Part shown: piece by piece, positions 25,099-37,735 of the stretch
How the letters are laid out: every line of letters begins with the position of its first letter
Numbering within the stretch: the stretch's first letter is position 1
NCBI GenBank assembly: GCA_030407085.1
Contig: CM059585.1
Span: 12,269,001-12,333,000 of the forward strand
DNA from: Trichopria drosophilae
Taxonomy: Eukaryota > Arthropoda > Insecta > Hymenoptera > Diapriidae
Direction: 5' to 3'
DNA length: 64,000 nt
Program-made: the position numbers and the translations under genes
The notes under the pieces: generated by a model
Databases searched by the model: none
What the model saw: only the letters and a program-made list of their open reading frames with translations
What the model was told of the DNA's origin: nothing

Positions 25099-25354
25099 TT
25101 GAGGCGTTGGGGTGCAAAACCTGCCCAGTCCACAAAATTAAAAAACTGAGATAATCATATAAACATACATTTCGTATTTAGTTCTTTAAATGTTTAGAGA
25201 TTGTGTATATACAAAAAAAAATTGTTATCCTTTAAAATTGAGCTGTACACTCATGAATCTGCTATCTTTCCAATGTTAGCGGCAAACAGTTTTCCGCATT
25301 TTTCTCAAAACTATATTAAACGGACTTGGCAGGTTTTGCACCCCAACGCATCAA
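25099..25354. mobile_element. short MITE with 33-bp terminal inverted repeats
   Basis: The ends are inverted repeats of 33 bases, TTGAGGCGTTGGGGTGCAAA at 25099-25118 continuing to 25131, and the complement at 25322-25354, differing at about three positions. The 190 bases between are AT-rich and encode nothing. The 256-base size and long terminal repeats fit a miniature inverted-repeat element. No clear target duplication is visible beside the ends, so the superfamily is open. Confidence 0.8.
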
Positions 25355-27800
25355 TTTTTTTTTGTAAGTAATAGCAGACAGATAGATAAGAAAAAATATT
25401 TAAAATTACGAATTAGTAGCTAATAACAGTGATTATTATCAAGTGTGAATATTATTAATAAATATCTCCTGTAATATATTCGATTTATATAAATAAACTA
25501 ACTTTTTTACTAAAATATGAACATGAGAAGTATTTCTTGTTTTGTTATTATTAAATGTACTAATCGTTTAATATTGTATACAATCTACTACAATCTGTTG
25601 TCGTTTTTCTTTATCCCGCATTCGATAAAATAGTATTTTTTAATAATATAAAAAATATAAATTTAGTATTTTATTTAGTTCACCTGATAAGGATTCTTGA
25701 ACAATCGAAATTTTACCCAAATTGAAAAACCATAATTACCGTGTAACGTACAACCCTTTTAAAGTTATATATTAGACTAATTATGCTGTGAGAGGAAGTA
25801 CATTAAATTTTAGAAGTTACTATCAAAATCATAAAAAAAATTTGTAATATTTACTAAATATGTAGTCGCCTGTTAGTAGCCGAACATTTAGTAATATAGT
25901 AAGTGACTAATTTACATCTGTATACTGACTTAGTTGACATAACAAATGTGTGTAATCGTTCCTAAATATGTAATCATGCATCAATAGTTTAAATATTTAA
26001 TTTGATCTTCTAGTATGATCCACCTTATTTTGTCTTCACAATTAAAACAACGCATATAACTTCCAAGTTAACTTGATAAGTTTGTGCTGATCAGCATGCG
26101 TGACAATAACTTTATGCGTCAAAGTATTCCAAACACGTTATAATCTAAGCTACGTCATTTTGAAACGCAAAAGACGTCGTAATTCAAGTTATACATACTT
26201 GTAAGGAACTTCAAACTACAGAATTCGGATCGGGAATTGGTAACTAGCAGAAAAACTTGGACTTTTTATGCCGAGACTGAATACTTCCGACGCTGTTTCC
26301 GGAATTCAGCAGTTTTGAACTTCAGGATCGAAAGGCACTTTTTCATTTTTCCTTGATAGAAAATGTCTTTTGTTCTGCATAAATCTGAGGAAAGTGTTCA
26401 TCGTGCTTCATCAGAAGAAAGAAGTTTTTCCACGCGCGAATAGAATGCTAATTTGAAGTCGGATAATGAAATTGGTGTCAAGAATGAATAAAACAGTTTT
26501 AATGCAGCATTTAACTACTGATTCATTCATATCAATTATGACGATTTTATTCTTTGATTTATTGAATTTTTTTTATTGTTATTTTCGGAAAATAGCAAGA
26601 ATTAGACGTAAAATCCATAATATTGGAAGAAGAAGAAACAGTTTCGCATAACCGAAAATCTCTATTGAAAATATTTTAATAAATGCAGAGTTGGATAAAT
26701 TTATTATTGATATTCATAAATTGCTCGTTAAATGTTTTAAATGAAATATATAAAAATGACTTCAATATCGATAATGTATACAAATTTTTACGTATTGAAT
26801 TACAAATTGCTTCCGACCGAATTAGTGGCACAAAAATGAATATCGAGTATTTTGTTAAATTTAAATTTACTTTTCGTTATTTTTCATGCACCGATTATTA
26901 CCATCTGAACTGAATTATTGTAATTAGAGCAGTATCGTCAGGTGAGTCAACTTTTCATCCCTGTCATTGCAGCAATGCAAAGGACTGAAATGCAATTTAT
27001 TTATGATACAAGCGTGTTTAAATTTTGCATACGTTTAACCAAGCGTCGCTGAAAATTAAATTCTTGTTTGTTATCTTTGCAATTAGATTTTAGTAACATT
27101 CTCGAGTAATTTTGAACCGGTTCCAAGCACAGTTTGCCCGAAAGCGTACCAGGAATTTCACATTTATGCCAGCTTTTGCTTTTGAATTCCACCACTTTCG
27201 TCCTAAGACAGTTTACGCAAGTTTGTTGCTGTTTTAGCTTTGTGTAATGCATCGGTTTTCCGTCGACAGATTCTGTTAATGAGAAATGAATTACATGTGT
27301 CTTGACATATTTATAGTACATTCTGGTAACGTATTAATGAAGAGATCATATTGTATTTACAACAATTAGAATGTTTATTAAATATATATAATTCGATCTC
27401 CTCGTGCAAATAATGTAGAGTAAGTAAATATATTAAATTGACGTTTCGATGGTCCATGTTCTGAAGATGATGATATGTACCTTAGCTAACTGTCTTGAAG
27501 GAACTAAATTGATTGCTTCAACTAAAAAGATGTTATTAAAAATTTAGTGGTATGACAATTTTTGGCAACAACAAAATCTGTTCCCCAATTGTGGGCACCC
27601 TTTAAAAATGCGTTCAAAAAGAAAAAAATATGAAGAAAACCCACCACAAATGAACGGAAAATAAAAAATTTATTCAATTTAAAAGCCTTCACTGTCAAAA
27701 AGTTCCATATGCCTTACTGGTTCCTTTGACAGATTTATTGTCTACTAAGCAACATTCAATGGCTTCTAACGAACCATTCCAGTCCATTGTGTTCGATAAA
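25355..27800. other. AT-rich spacer with two single-copy blocks
   Basis: Positions about 26170-26460 and 26930-27330 are GC-richer and not repeated in the window. The second is spanned by a 106-codon frame on the minus strand (27321-27001) that has a Cys-x2-Cys (TCVNC) but no family I recognise. The remainder is AT-rich with no gene. Confidence 0.35.
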
Positions 27801-27802
27801 AT

Positions 27803-28034
27803 GATTTTTTCGGGTGTGGGTCGAAAAACCGACAAATCAAAAAGCCGACAAGTCAAAAAACCGTCAGTCATAAAACCGACAGTCATATAACCGACAGCCA
27901 TAAAACCGACAGTCAAAAAGACGACACATAAAAAAATACTCATATCGACCAGTGGACAGTCATTTTTTGAAGTGTCGGCTTTCCGATTGTCGGCTTTTTG
28001 GTTTGTCATTTATTTGACCCGCACCCGATTTTTC
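27803..28034. mobile_element. GGGTGYGGGTCGAA foldback element, copy 1
   Basis: The ends GGGTGTGGGTCGAAAAACCG (27812) and the complement of a diverged copy (to 28026) are inverted repeats. Inside the left end, a unit of about 15 bases, AAAACCGACAGTCAT, is repeated about seven times; fewer inverted copies lie at the right. The flanks GATTTTTTC (27803-27811) and GATTTTTC (28027-28034) look like an 8-base target duplication that has since changed by one T. A peptide with repeated 'VGFMTVGFLT' can be read across it but is an artefact of the repeats. Another copy lies at 40516-40780. Confidence 0.8.
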
Positions 28035-31000
28035 CGGGATTGTCGTGACTAAAAATGCATGAAATGAAGGATACCATATGACCATGTACGATATTGCGAT
28101 GTTTGTGAACGAAAAACACGCATTAAATGAAAATAAACGAGGATGTCCACACCTGGGTATGACAGCCATTTTTCAAAACATGAATAAATTATTTAGTGCA
28201 AAAATTTTGGCCAGAAATGAAATGAAATCACTAAATATAATGACCACATTTGAAACACAATGAAAAACTTACTTTTTCGATACAATTCACACTGATATTT
28301 TAGTAAATATAAAAAACAAAAAACAAAAAATCTTAAATTTTTACATTTTTGCAACCAAAAATCCAGTCCAATTATATGGTTGTATAAATCCTGACAGGCA
28401 TTGAAACTAACCTCGTTCATCTTCGTATTGGGGCTAACAATTTGTGGTATCTGCAATGGTCATCCGTGTGAGTGGATCGACATGAAATTTTCATTAATCG
28501 CTTAGAATAGGAGCTAGCGATGCATAATCGTTACCTCGAAATTCAATGACTCAATGACTGTGGCTACCGAATCAGCTTCCACATGGCTTAAGGATGTAAG
28601 GAGGTCAAGTGATGATTGAGTACTAATATATTATATTAATAATGTTACTTTAATAAATAAATACAAAAAATTGAGGTAAATATTATTAATTAAAAAATCG
28701 TTGAAATCATTAATCATGATCAATTTTTGGTAAAGTTATGACAATAATATTGGGGTACAACAGTAAGTTAATTTTTGTTGATATAACTAAGATTTCTTGA
28801 ATCTGTAAAACTCAATGAAAAACGAATGAATAGGAATTGTGATAATATGAAAATCATTAAAAAATTGGGTTTATGACATCTAAAAGTGTCAATTTTTCCC
28901 TCAATATGAGAAAAGAATTCTAATTAAGAGACGAAAAAAGGGAAAAATATACCTACTTAACATTTAATACGAATATCAGGGAAAGCCGCAATGAAAGCCT
29001 ATAGCTTGACTGATCTATAATCAACAATGACAGAGTAACTAAATTTTTTAAATTATGTTAGCACAGTCAAAACTAGTCGTTATTAATTGAATGAAGATTT
29101 TCTTAGGTTTCTAGCCACAAAGGTAGTCAGAATAATATAGTAAATTGGCCATTTTAATAGATGTATTATATCTCTTTATCAAACGCGTTAAATAGATTCA
29201 GTGTTCGAAAAACTGAATCTAAATTATTCTAGAATCTAAATAGTATCTATGCGAAACCAAATAATTAATTACATTAACAAAAGTCAAGAATAGTTGTTAC
29301 TCACAATTTGCTGAAAAATTAAAATTAGCATCGCAAAATTACTGAATTTCAACGATTTTTAATATAAATCCCATATGTAAAATTTAGATAGTTGCCAACA
29401 GTCACAAATAGTTTCTTTCCATACGAGTGATCCCTAAAATCATAGAAACTAACAAAAAAGAGTATTGCATAGAAAACACGATGAAAATCCCTAAAACTAC
29501 AAGGTCTATTGTTCTGCTGAGATTTATAACGCCAGAAGCGAAATTCAGAACAGCTCGTTTGGAAACAGAGATCATCGGATGAAGGACATAAATGTGAAAA
29601 GAAATGCGAGAATCGGTGAAATCCAAATATTAACAATAAAAATCGATCACGAAATATAAATAATGGAAAAACTCGACAAGAGACTGTCGAGGAAAAGCGA
29701 ACGAAACCAAGCAAAATGACATACAATAACGAGAAACTAAAAGAACTAAGAAATGTAAAATTAATTAATTTAAAAGTAATAAGTTCATGAAAATTTTAAT
29801 GTGTATGATTAGTAAATATATGAAGTGTAAAGTAAAACATTAATTGAATAGTAGGCTCTAAACATACAAAATCAATGATACCTTAAATTTTAATAGAATT
29901 ATGAAAGTGAAAGTTATTATTTATTATTGGATTAATTATTCTCGACGTTTTAATTACATAAAATTACACGTCCAGTATCTATATGCATCTATAGAAATAA
30001 TTTTATGATTTAAATAACCAAAATTGTCCCAATTACGATTGTCTAAATATGTGTTTTGACCATCGTAAAATAGCAGATTAATACTTTTGGTTAGTTTAAG
30101 ACCTTTAAAAACGTGTTAACGTTAATGCATGTCCTGGTATTCTTTATTTTTACCATAGAAAAACTAAATTCATTATAATGTATAATTATTTCTTTACTAG
30201 ACGTTCGTAAAATAGACCGATTTATTTATTACAAATCTGATATTCTATAATTTTTTGGAAAGAAAACTTTTTCACTGTCATTTTTTAAATCGACAAGTTT
30301 TGTTGATAAATAGTTATCGCGTCTTTGTGGAGTTATTAAGACTACAAAAAGACTACAGATCGTACAGAACATTTACTTTTAATTTCATAAAAATTATTGC
30401 CCAATTAAATTCGAAACAAAACGATATTTCTTTCCTAATCCATCATTTTCGATCCACCATCTTTAATTTTGTATTTCAGATGACTGCACAAAATTGTATA
30501 CTTCAAAAACGCTACATCATATTATGCTACACTATCAGATTTTAGAGGTAAAAATTGTAGAAAGGCTAAGGGAAATCGGCGCCCAACAAAGGACGATACA
30601 TGCCATTTTGGTTGTACAGTTGTTTTCAATCATAGTAGACAAAAAATCGGAGTCGAAATTAAAAAAAGTATTATTTACTTATGTATCGCTTATGTTATAG
30701 ACGATTTTTTTTAACTTCCCCCATTTAAATCCACCATGTTTATTTTTGTATTTTTTAAATCAGAACTCTTCTCATGGTCCCAGAAAATACCCAAATGGAT
30801 ACATTTTGTTTTAGTCCATAAGATTCTGATTTACTTCAGAAACCCGTCATATTTCATTCGCCATCTTGAATTTCTGACCTCAGAAGAGTAAAAGAAGGAT
30901 TGTAACTACTACAACTAATAAATTCTAAGAAAATGATTCTGCAAGCGTCCATTTTAAAACCACACTTTTGTAATAATTGTTTTTCTTTAATATGATGTTA

Positions 31001-31100
31001 TTTCTTGAGTTTGGAGTAGTTGAAAAATAGTTTCCCTCCGAAAAATATAGAAAAAGAGAAAACGATTATGAATATAAAGAAATTCAAAACGGTGGCTTCA
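28035..31100. other. AT-rich spacer
   Basis: No gene is seen. Open frames up to 125 codons (29726-29349, minus) are unlike known proteins. Decayed satellite boxes begin near 30440 ('gatccaccatctttaattt') and 30732. The stretch may be part of a long intron or intergenic. Confidence 0.4.
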
Positions 31101-31106
31101 AAATTT

Positions 31107-31204
31107 TGTTATTTTCAGGAAAATTTCCTTTTTTCATCGCTATAAACGAAAATTTTTGTATTTTCAAGAAAATTTCCGTTTTTCATCTCTATAAATGAAA
31201 ATGT
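31107..31204 (+). repeat. two-unit 49-bp tandem repeat
   Basis: 'attttcaggaaaatttcc' at 31111 recurs as 'attttcaagaaaatttcc' at 31160. The following 'ttttcatcgctataaacgaa' is likewise repeated with a few changes. It sits at the left edge of the satellite zone. Confidence 0.7.
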
Positions 31205-31314
31205 TGTTAATAACAAATGTAGACCAATAAGGAGGGCAACAATTTGAAATTTTTATCAATTTCTGAAATGCTTATTATGCATTTCTTTTTATTCTTAATC
31301 AGGAATCAAATATC

Positions 31315-32450
31315 AGATTTTTTTAAATTCTAAATGACGGACACAAGGCAGGTAGAAATTGTTATGATTTCTCATGAAATTGCGTATGTTTCTCTTATAC
31401 TCTTAGTATTTTTAAAATTTATAATGGCAAATTCAATACATCGGCCAAAAATGTGAAATTTTTACATGACAAATTTCTATATGGTCTTTTTTTTAGGTTT
31501 TTGTTCACGGATCTATTGTAAGATTTTTTAAATTCTAAATGGGTGATACAACAAGGCAGGTTCAAATTTGAAATTGTTATGATTTCTTATGAAATTGCTT
31601 ATATTTTTCTCCGATACTCTTGAAATATTTCTAAAATTCAAAATGGTGGATCTAATATGGAGGCCGAAAATCTTTAGCAATTTCTGTTAAAATGCTCATA
31701 GTCGTTTTTAAGGTTCCTAATTACTAAACCATTATCAAGTTTTTGAAATTCCAAGTTCCCAATGCAATATGGCAGTAGATTAACATTTGAAATTGTTAAG
31801 TTTTCTTATGAAATTGGGTGTATTTTTCTTTTATACATTAATTAAAATTAAAAGTGGTGGATCTAATATAGATGACAACAACTTGAAATTTGTATCAATT
31901 TTTGTTAAAACACTAATAGGCGCTTTTTAGGTTCCTATTACGAACCCATTATCTCTCGAAGTATTTGTAAAATATAAAATGGTGGATTCAACATGCAGTT
32001 CAAAAATTTCAAATCTTAATGAATTCCTGTTGAAATGTTTATAGGCGTTTTTTAGGTTCCTAATTCCTAATGCATTATCAGGTTCTTGAAATTCTAAATT
32101 GCAATATGGCGGGTTAACATTTGAAATTGTTATGTTTGATTATGAAATTGTGTGTATGATTCTCTTGTTTTCTTGAGGTATTTTTGAAATTCAAAATGGC
32201 AAATCCAATATGTCGGCCAAAAATTTGAAATGTTTACTTGAAAAATCCATATATGGTTTTTTTAGGTTCTTGTTAACAAATTTATTGTACGATTTTTTGA
32301 AATTTTAAATGGCGGATACAACATGGCAGGTTAAAAATTGAAATTATTATGATTTTTTATAAAATTGCGCGAAGGATATGAAAACAGGAATAACTACTAA
32401 TCCGGTGTCAGGTTTTTTAAATACAAAATGGCGAGTGCAATGTAGCCGTT
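31315..32450 (-). repeat. satellite array, opposite orientation, about 105-bp units in 205-220-bp dimers
   Basis: Tandem units carry 'aaattcaaaatggcggatcc' (the complement of the box at 8.3-9.4 kb), followed by 'aatatggcaggttaacattt'-like sequence and 'tttttaggttcctaattac'. Unit starts are near 31318, 31523, 31739, 31958, 32084 and 32292, giving steps of 205, 216, 219, 126 and 208. That is a dimer pattern with one single unit. It is the same family as 8280-9450, inverted and with a different monomer length. Confidence 0.78.
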
Positions 32451-34310
32451 GAAAATTTGAATGTTTTATCATATTTTAATAAATTGCGATTGGAGAATTT
32501 TACGTACTTCCATGAAAATGCCCAGAACTGATTAATTTACACGAAATAACAAAGACGTTTCTTTCATTTTGTAGAAAATGGAGACATTACTAAAAATTTA
32601 CACTTGAATGGTCGTAAAAAGTTGATTCGCACAAAAACTTTAAATATATCAATTTCCAGGTGTCGAACAAAGTAGCTACTTTTTATTGAAATTCTTCGGA
32701 AGGCAGGGTTGAATTACAGCTAATTACCATTAATTGAACTATTAAACGCAGGAATGGTCTGGATATCAGGCAGTCGATGGCGTTTCGTCCGATGAAAAAT
32801 AGACGTTGAATCGTGATCAGGCGCGTAATCGAAAAGCGCTGCCAACGTATCATTAACGGTCGGCCGACAAATCTTCCTCGGGCGTAATTGATCTGCAGAA
32901 GTAAGTTTTATCCGAAGTTTTAAATGGGACGGTAAAGAAATAGGTCGCCGTTGGTCGGTTCGCTTTCCGGTTGGAAGAAATATATATATAGGACGTCTTT
33001 TCTGGACCGTGATCTTCAAGTACGAAAACGTCCGCGAGAGAGAGAGCAACTTTCCGAAACTACGTCGCTTTCTTATGCCGGCACTGGGCCGCATAATGAC
33101 CGTTGATTAAATTTTGTCTTTTTGCCCCCGGAAATTGAATTAATCGGTAGGGGAGGGGGGCGATCTTCTAGATTAAAATACTGCATATTTTGCTTTTTTT
33201 TCATACTTTTCACGTTGGAAAGAAAATTCGAAAGACCTTCGTCATAGAAATGAGAACTTTCTTTAAAACTTTTTAATTTTTTTTAAATTTTATGAATTTT
33301 TCAGTTTATTTGCACCAACGATCTGCCTGACATCGATATTTAGGTTCCATAAAAAGAAAATCAAATTGGCGCCCAACTAGAGACTATGTCATGTTATCTT
33401 GATTTTATTAGTATAGAAACATATAAATTTTGCAACCTACATAGTAACATTTATTCAAAATCATATATTGCAAATTTCAAAATGGAGGACCTAGAAAATA
33501 AAAATGTTTACGTTTTTATTTAATCTTAAATTTCAATCAGTTATTTTTATATTTATTTGTAATGAACCATGTATTAGATAAAATTTTTTAAATCAATTCT
33601 GTAAAATAATAATTTTGAGTATTTCGCATACATTTTTAATAAATATAATATGCGTCAAATATCACTAGAAAATGTTAAACATCAAATCAAATCGGTGCTC
33701 TGAGAATTTTTGTACGAAAATTTAACAGATTGAACAAAATGCATATTCATTCGTTGTTTTGCGCATCGGATTAAATTTCCCCAATTGAATGGGAGAAAAG
33801 GTTGAGTAAAAGCCGAACACTGAATGTCTTACTGAACCGACGCCGGAAACCGCGATTAAATATGCAGGCAATGCAGAATTGCAAACTTGTAACGAATCCG
33901 CGAGCTGAAGATGGAAACGAGCGGAATGAGCGGAGTTCTTGAAAAGAGAATTCGTCGGGTTTTTTTAATAAAGAAAATGGACGCACGAGGTGGAACTGGT
34001 TTTTTTCTAACGAAATATTCATGAACGTGGCGGCCCTGTAACGATTCTTCAATACGTTTGTCGGCTTGACTACGAGAAGTTACATTTATTGTTATCATAT
34101 TTTTTCACTTTCGTAAATATTTTCTTTTTTCTTATTACGATGTCAAATTAAAATGGATTGTTTTTTTCTCTCTTTATGGTATGAGATTTTATTTTCAAAT
34201 TCAGATCGTTTTTTTTTATTTGACTCGCAAGAGTTTAAAGTACTTAAATATTGCATAAAGAGTCTGTAACGATATAGTCAAAGAATAATAAAGCGACGTC
34301 ATTACACGAA
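32451..34310. other. spacer with GC-richer single-copy blocks
   Basis: Positions about 32700-33110 and 33750-34070 are GC-richer and unique in the window. Minus-strand frames of 124 codons (33094-32720) and 93 codons (34052-33771) cross them but match no family I know. Positions 33140-33740 are AT-rich with no feature. Confidence 0.35.
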
Positions 34311-37300
34311 TGTTGAATAATAACTTGATGTAATGATTTGGTATCATTAGGATACTACATGCTGGTGACCATCCGATGATGATGACGACAGATGATGATG
34401 TCTGATGAGATTGTTGGACATGGTTACTGAATAATCATTTAGAATAATGATGCTGGACTGTTAGGGCATGATGATGTTGCAATACCAGAGGTAAATGGTA
34501 ACAATGCGATAATTTCGCCTGGAGATGTTGATAATGATTTCTCATGTGGATAACTTTATAAAATTAAAAAATGTTAAATGTTATTTAATTAAAAGAAAAC
34601 TGAACATTTTCGCTATTTTTATGCGTTATATAATCATTTGAAGTAATGATGATGCATAATTAAGATCTTTAATGACGTTGATGATACTTGGTGAAAATGG
34701 TAACAATGGTAATACCGAATGATTATGACGAAAAGGAATTTCCAAAAATGATCTTGGATGTTTATGATAGAACATAATATTAACAAGTAATTTCAGCAAA
34801 TAAGAATGTAGGAAAGGACGGGTGAAAAAAAAAACTTGAAAAATAATGTAGAATAATTGCGATGTTTAATGATCTTGACGATATATTGACGATTGACGGT
34901 CGATTACGGTGAAGAATTATATCATTTGCTGATATTCAATATTGACGTTGAATCATGATGATATCTGATGGTGACGATCCAACGTGATTGTAATAAACTA
35001 TAATAAGTGTCGATGTTGAGCAAGGACTTAATAATGATACTGGGTTATTCAGATGTTGCAAAACAATGATGACACCAATTGATGATTACTATAATGAATT
35101 AATGATATTATAAAATAATCATGTCAATTAGAGATGGTCCATAGGATGGAGTGATGTCAACCGATAAAATGCTTAATTAATTTTATTTTTCAAAACCACA
35201 ATACGCGATTCCATCAATCATTGCAATATTTAATGATGTTGACGATATAATTGAAGATGATAATAAATGCTGACATCGCATGATGTTGACTAGGTGATTT
35301 TGGTATCAAAAGATACTCCATGTTTATATGAAGAAATGTTGAATCATATCTTGTGATATTGAAGGTACACGAATGTCGAATACTTGTGATGGATCATTAC
35401 GGTATCTACTGATATTAATAACACGTGATGACGATAAAATATTGTGGTTTTAAAGGCCCCTAAAAATGATGTTATCGCATGCTCATTTCCAATACTGATG
35501 TTGGACCGTTATGATACGATATTGAAAAGTTATATCAAATAATATTGTAGAAAAAAAAAATGTAGAAAAAAGATGTACAATAATATTGCATCATTACTAT
35601 ATTTAATGATGTAAGGGATACTTGTTAGTAATCATTAGGTATTGATGATAAAGATATACGTGAAGAAATTGTGAAATCGGATTCTGATCTTAGATAAGAA
35701 TGATAAATAATAACTTCATACAATGATTCGTTTTCATTATACTGATGGCCAATGCTAACATCGTAAATGATGATGATACTAGGTCATCTGGTGTTGATGA
35801 ATTCGTAATAATATCTACTGATGTTAGCAACACGATGCGATGATAGTAAATTATCGTGGTTTTACATGCCACTAACGATGATGATCGCATGCTCATTTGC
35901 GAAAGATGATTTTGAATAGGAATGATGGATACAATTTTGCCTTTTAATGTCGAGCTTAAATGATGTCGACGATGCCAGTCTATGGCGGCAACAAATAATG
36001 ATGATGTCGAATATTTATACAGGATCATTATAACATCAACCGATGTTGACAATAGGACATGATGATGGTAAATTATTCTGATTTTTCATGCTGATAACAA
36101 TGATGATATCGCATATTCTTATCCAATAATGATGTTGGTACCTTATGATATTGCATAATAGTGAAAGGTGATGTTAATAAGTAATATTGAAAGAAAATAA
36201 TGTTGAAAAAAGTCCATAATGATGTTTACTTTACCATTACCATATTTAATTATGTTGGTTTGATATCGACATTAAATGATGTTGACGATGCCCGTTGATG
36301 GAGGTAACACATTATATCGCATATTGATATCGAATATTGATACTGGATCATCATACTGACGTTGATACATCATATTGTTATCAGTATCATATTGATAACA
36401 TCAGCAGATGTTGATAATAAGTTATGATGAGCGTAAAATATTATGGTATTGTATGCTGACGTTGACTAATGATTGCAAAGAATGAAGGTGTATTATGATT
36501 TCTAATAAAGACGATGATGCTGATGATGACACGCGATGATGGTATCAAATTGTATAGCATTTGGACGTCCCATATTAAAAACAGCAATGAAGATGCATCG
36601 TTATGTATCATGATGATGATGATGATTATGCCGATCATGCTGATAACGATGCTGACGATGATGGTGACGATGGCGACGATGATGTCGATGAGGATGATGA
36701 TGCTGACGATGATGTCGGTGAGGATGATGATGTTGACGATGATAATGTTGTTAATGATGATGATGTTGATGCCGATTATGATGGTTATGATGATGATGAT
36801 GATGATGATAACATGGGAAGATGATAAAACAGTATATCCTGCGCTGATATTGAGCAATAACATTTAATAATGTTGCTCAGTTACAATGACGATGACAGAT
36901 AATGATATCAAATGATATATCGGTAATAGTTATTGCATAATGATTTAGAATAATGATGCTGAACTATTAGAATATGGAATAATGTTGGAACACCAGATAT
37001 AAATGGTAATAATTCGATGGTTTCGCTTGGAGATATCGATAATGATTTCCTATGATGATGTGAATGACGATTTCGCATGGTGATGTTAAATATTGATTTC
37101 TGAAAATGATGTTGAATCGTTATGATATCATATAAAAGAGAAAAGTATTCTTACCAAGTAATAATGTAGCAATAGGATGTTGAAAATGTTGAAGAATGAT
37201 GTTGAATCATTACGATGTTTATTGGTCTAAAAAAAATACCGGATGGAATTGATAACAAATATTGATAGCAGATGATAGTGTCAGATAGGAGTATTGAATA

Positions 37301-37735
37301 ATATACCAATGAATGTCTGCTGGTCCATTATGAAATCGATTGACATTAACAATCGATGACGGTGAAAAATGATATCGTTTGCTGATGTTCAATATTGACA
37401 TCTTTATAATATGTAATGGCAACAATATCACGTGGTGGTAATAAAGTATAGTAAGTATTGATGTTGAGTATTGACTTAATGATGATACTGGTTTATTAAG
37501 ATGTTGCAAGACGATTATGGCATGTGATGATATCAATTGATGATTTCCGATAGTGATACACAGTAATTCTACTGAATGATTGCTATAATGAATGATGATT
37601 TAATGATATTTTAAAATAATCACATTAGTTAGAGATGGTCCGTAGGTGTGATGTCAACCGATCAAATGATTATTTGTATTTCTAAAATCCATAATAAGTG
37701 ATCCCAACAATCAGACAATGTTGAATGAGATGATT
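34310..37735 (+). repeat. ATG/GAT-rich low-complexity block with 2.5-kb duplication
   Basis: For 3.4 kb the plus strand is dense in ATGATG, GATGTTGA and ATAATGATG. The complement CATCAT is nearly absent, giving a strong strand asymmetry. A pure (GAT)n core lies at about 36610-36830. It is not simple: 34441-34545 ('agaataatgatgctggac') recurs at 36947-37050, and 34990-35175 (including 'agagatggtcc' and 'gatgtcaaccgat') recurs at 37440-37670, at offsets of 2448-2506 bases. Shorter related units, for example 'ttttacatgccactaacg' and 'tttttcatgctgataac', lie between. Poly-Asp or Met/Ile reading frames through it (36603-36824 and others) are by-products. Confidence 0.85.

Noticed and set aside
27695..28009. 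Frame encoding repeated VGFMTVGFLT-type peptides, also at 40425-40667
   Set aside because: The repeats come from the short tandem units of the foldback element; both copies are flanked by target duplications, so this is element sequence, not a gene.
29349..29726. 125-codon Phe/Ser-rich frame on the minus strand
   Set aside because: Composition follows the local AT-rich sequence; no motif or exon border supports it.
36514..36867. Open frames of poly-Asp and of Met/Ile in several registers
   Set aside because: They are translations of the (GAT)n tract in its reading registers on both strands; no flanking exon signals.
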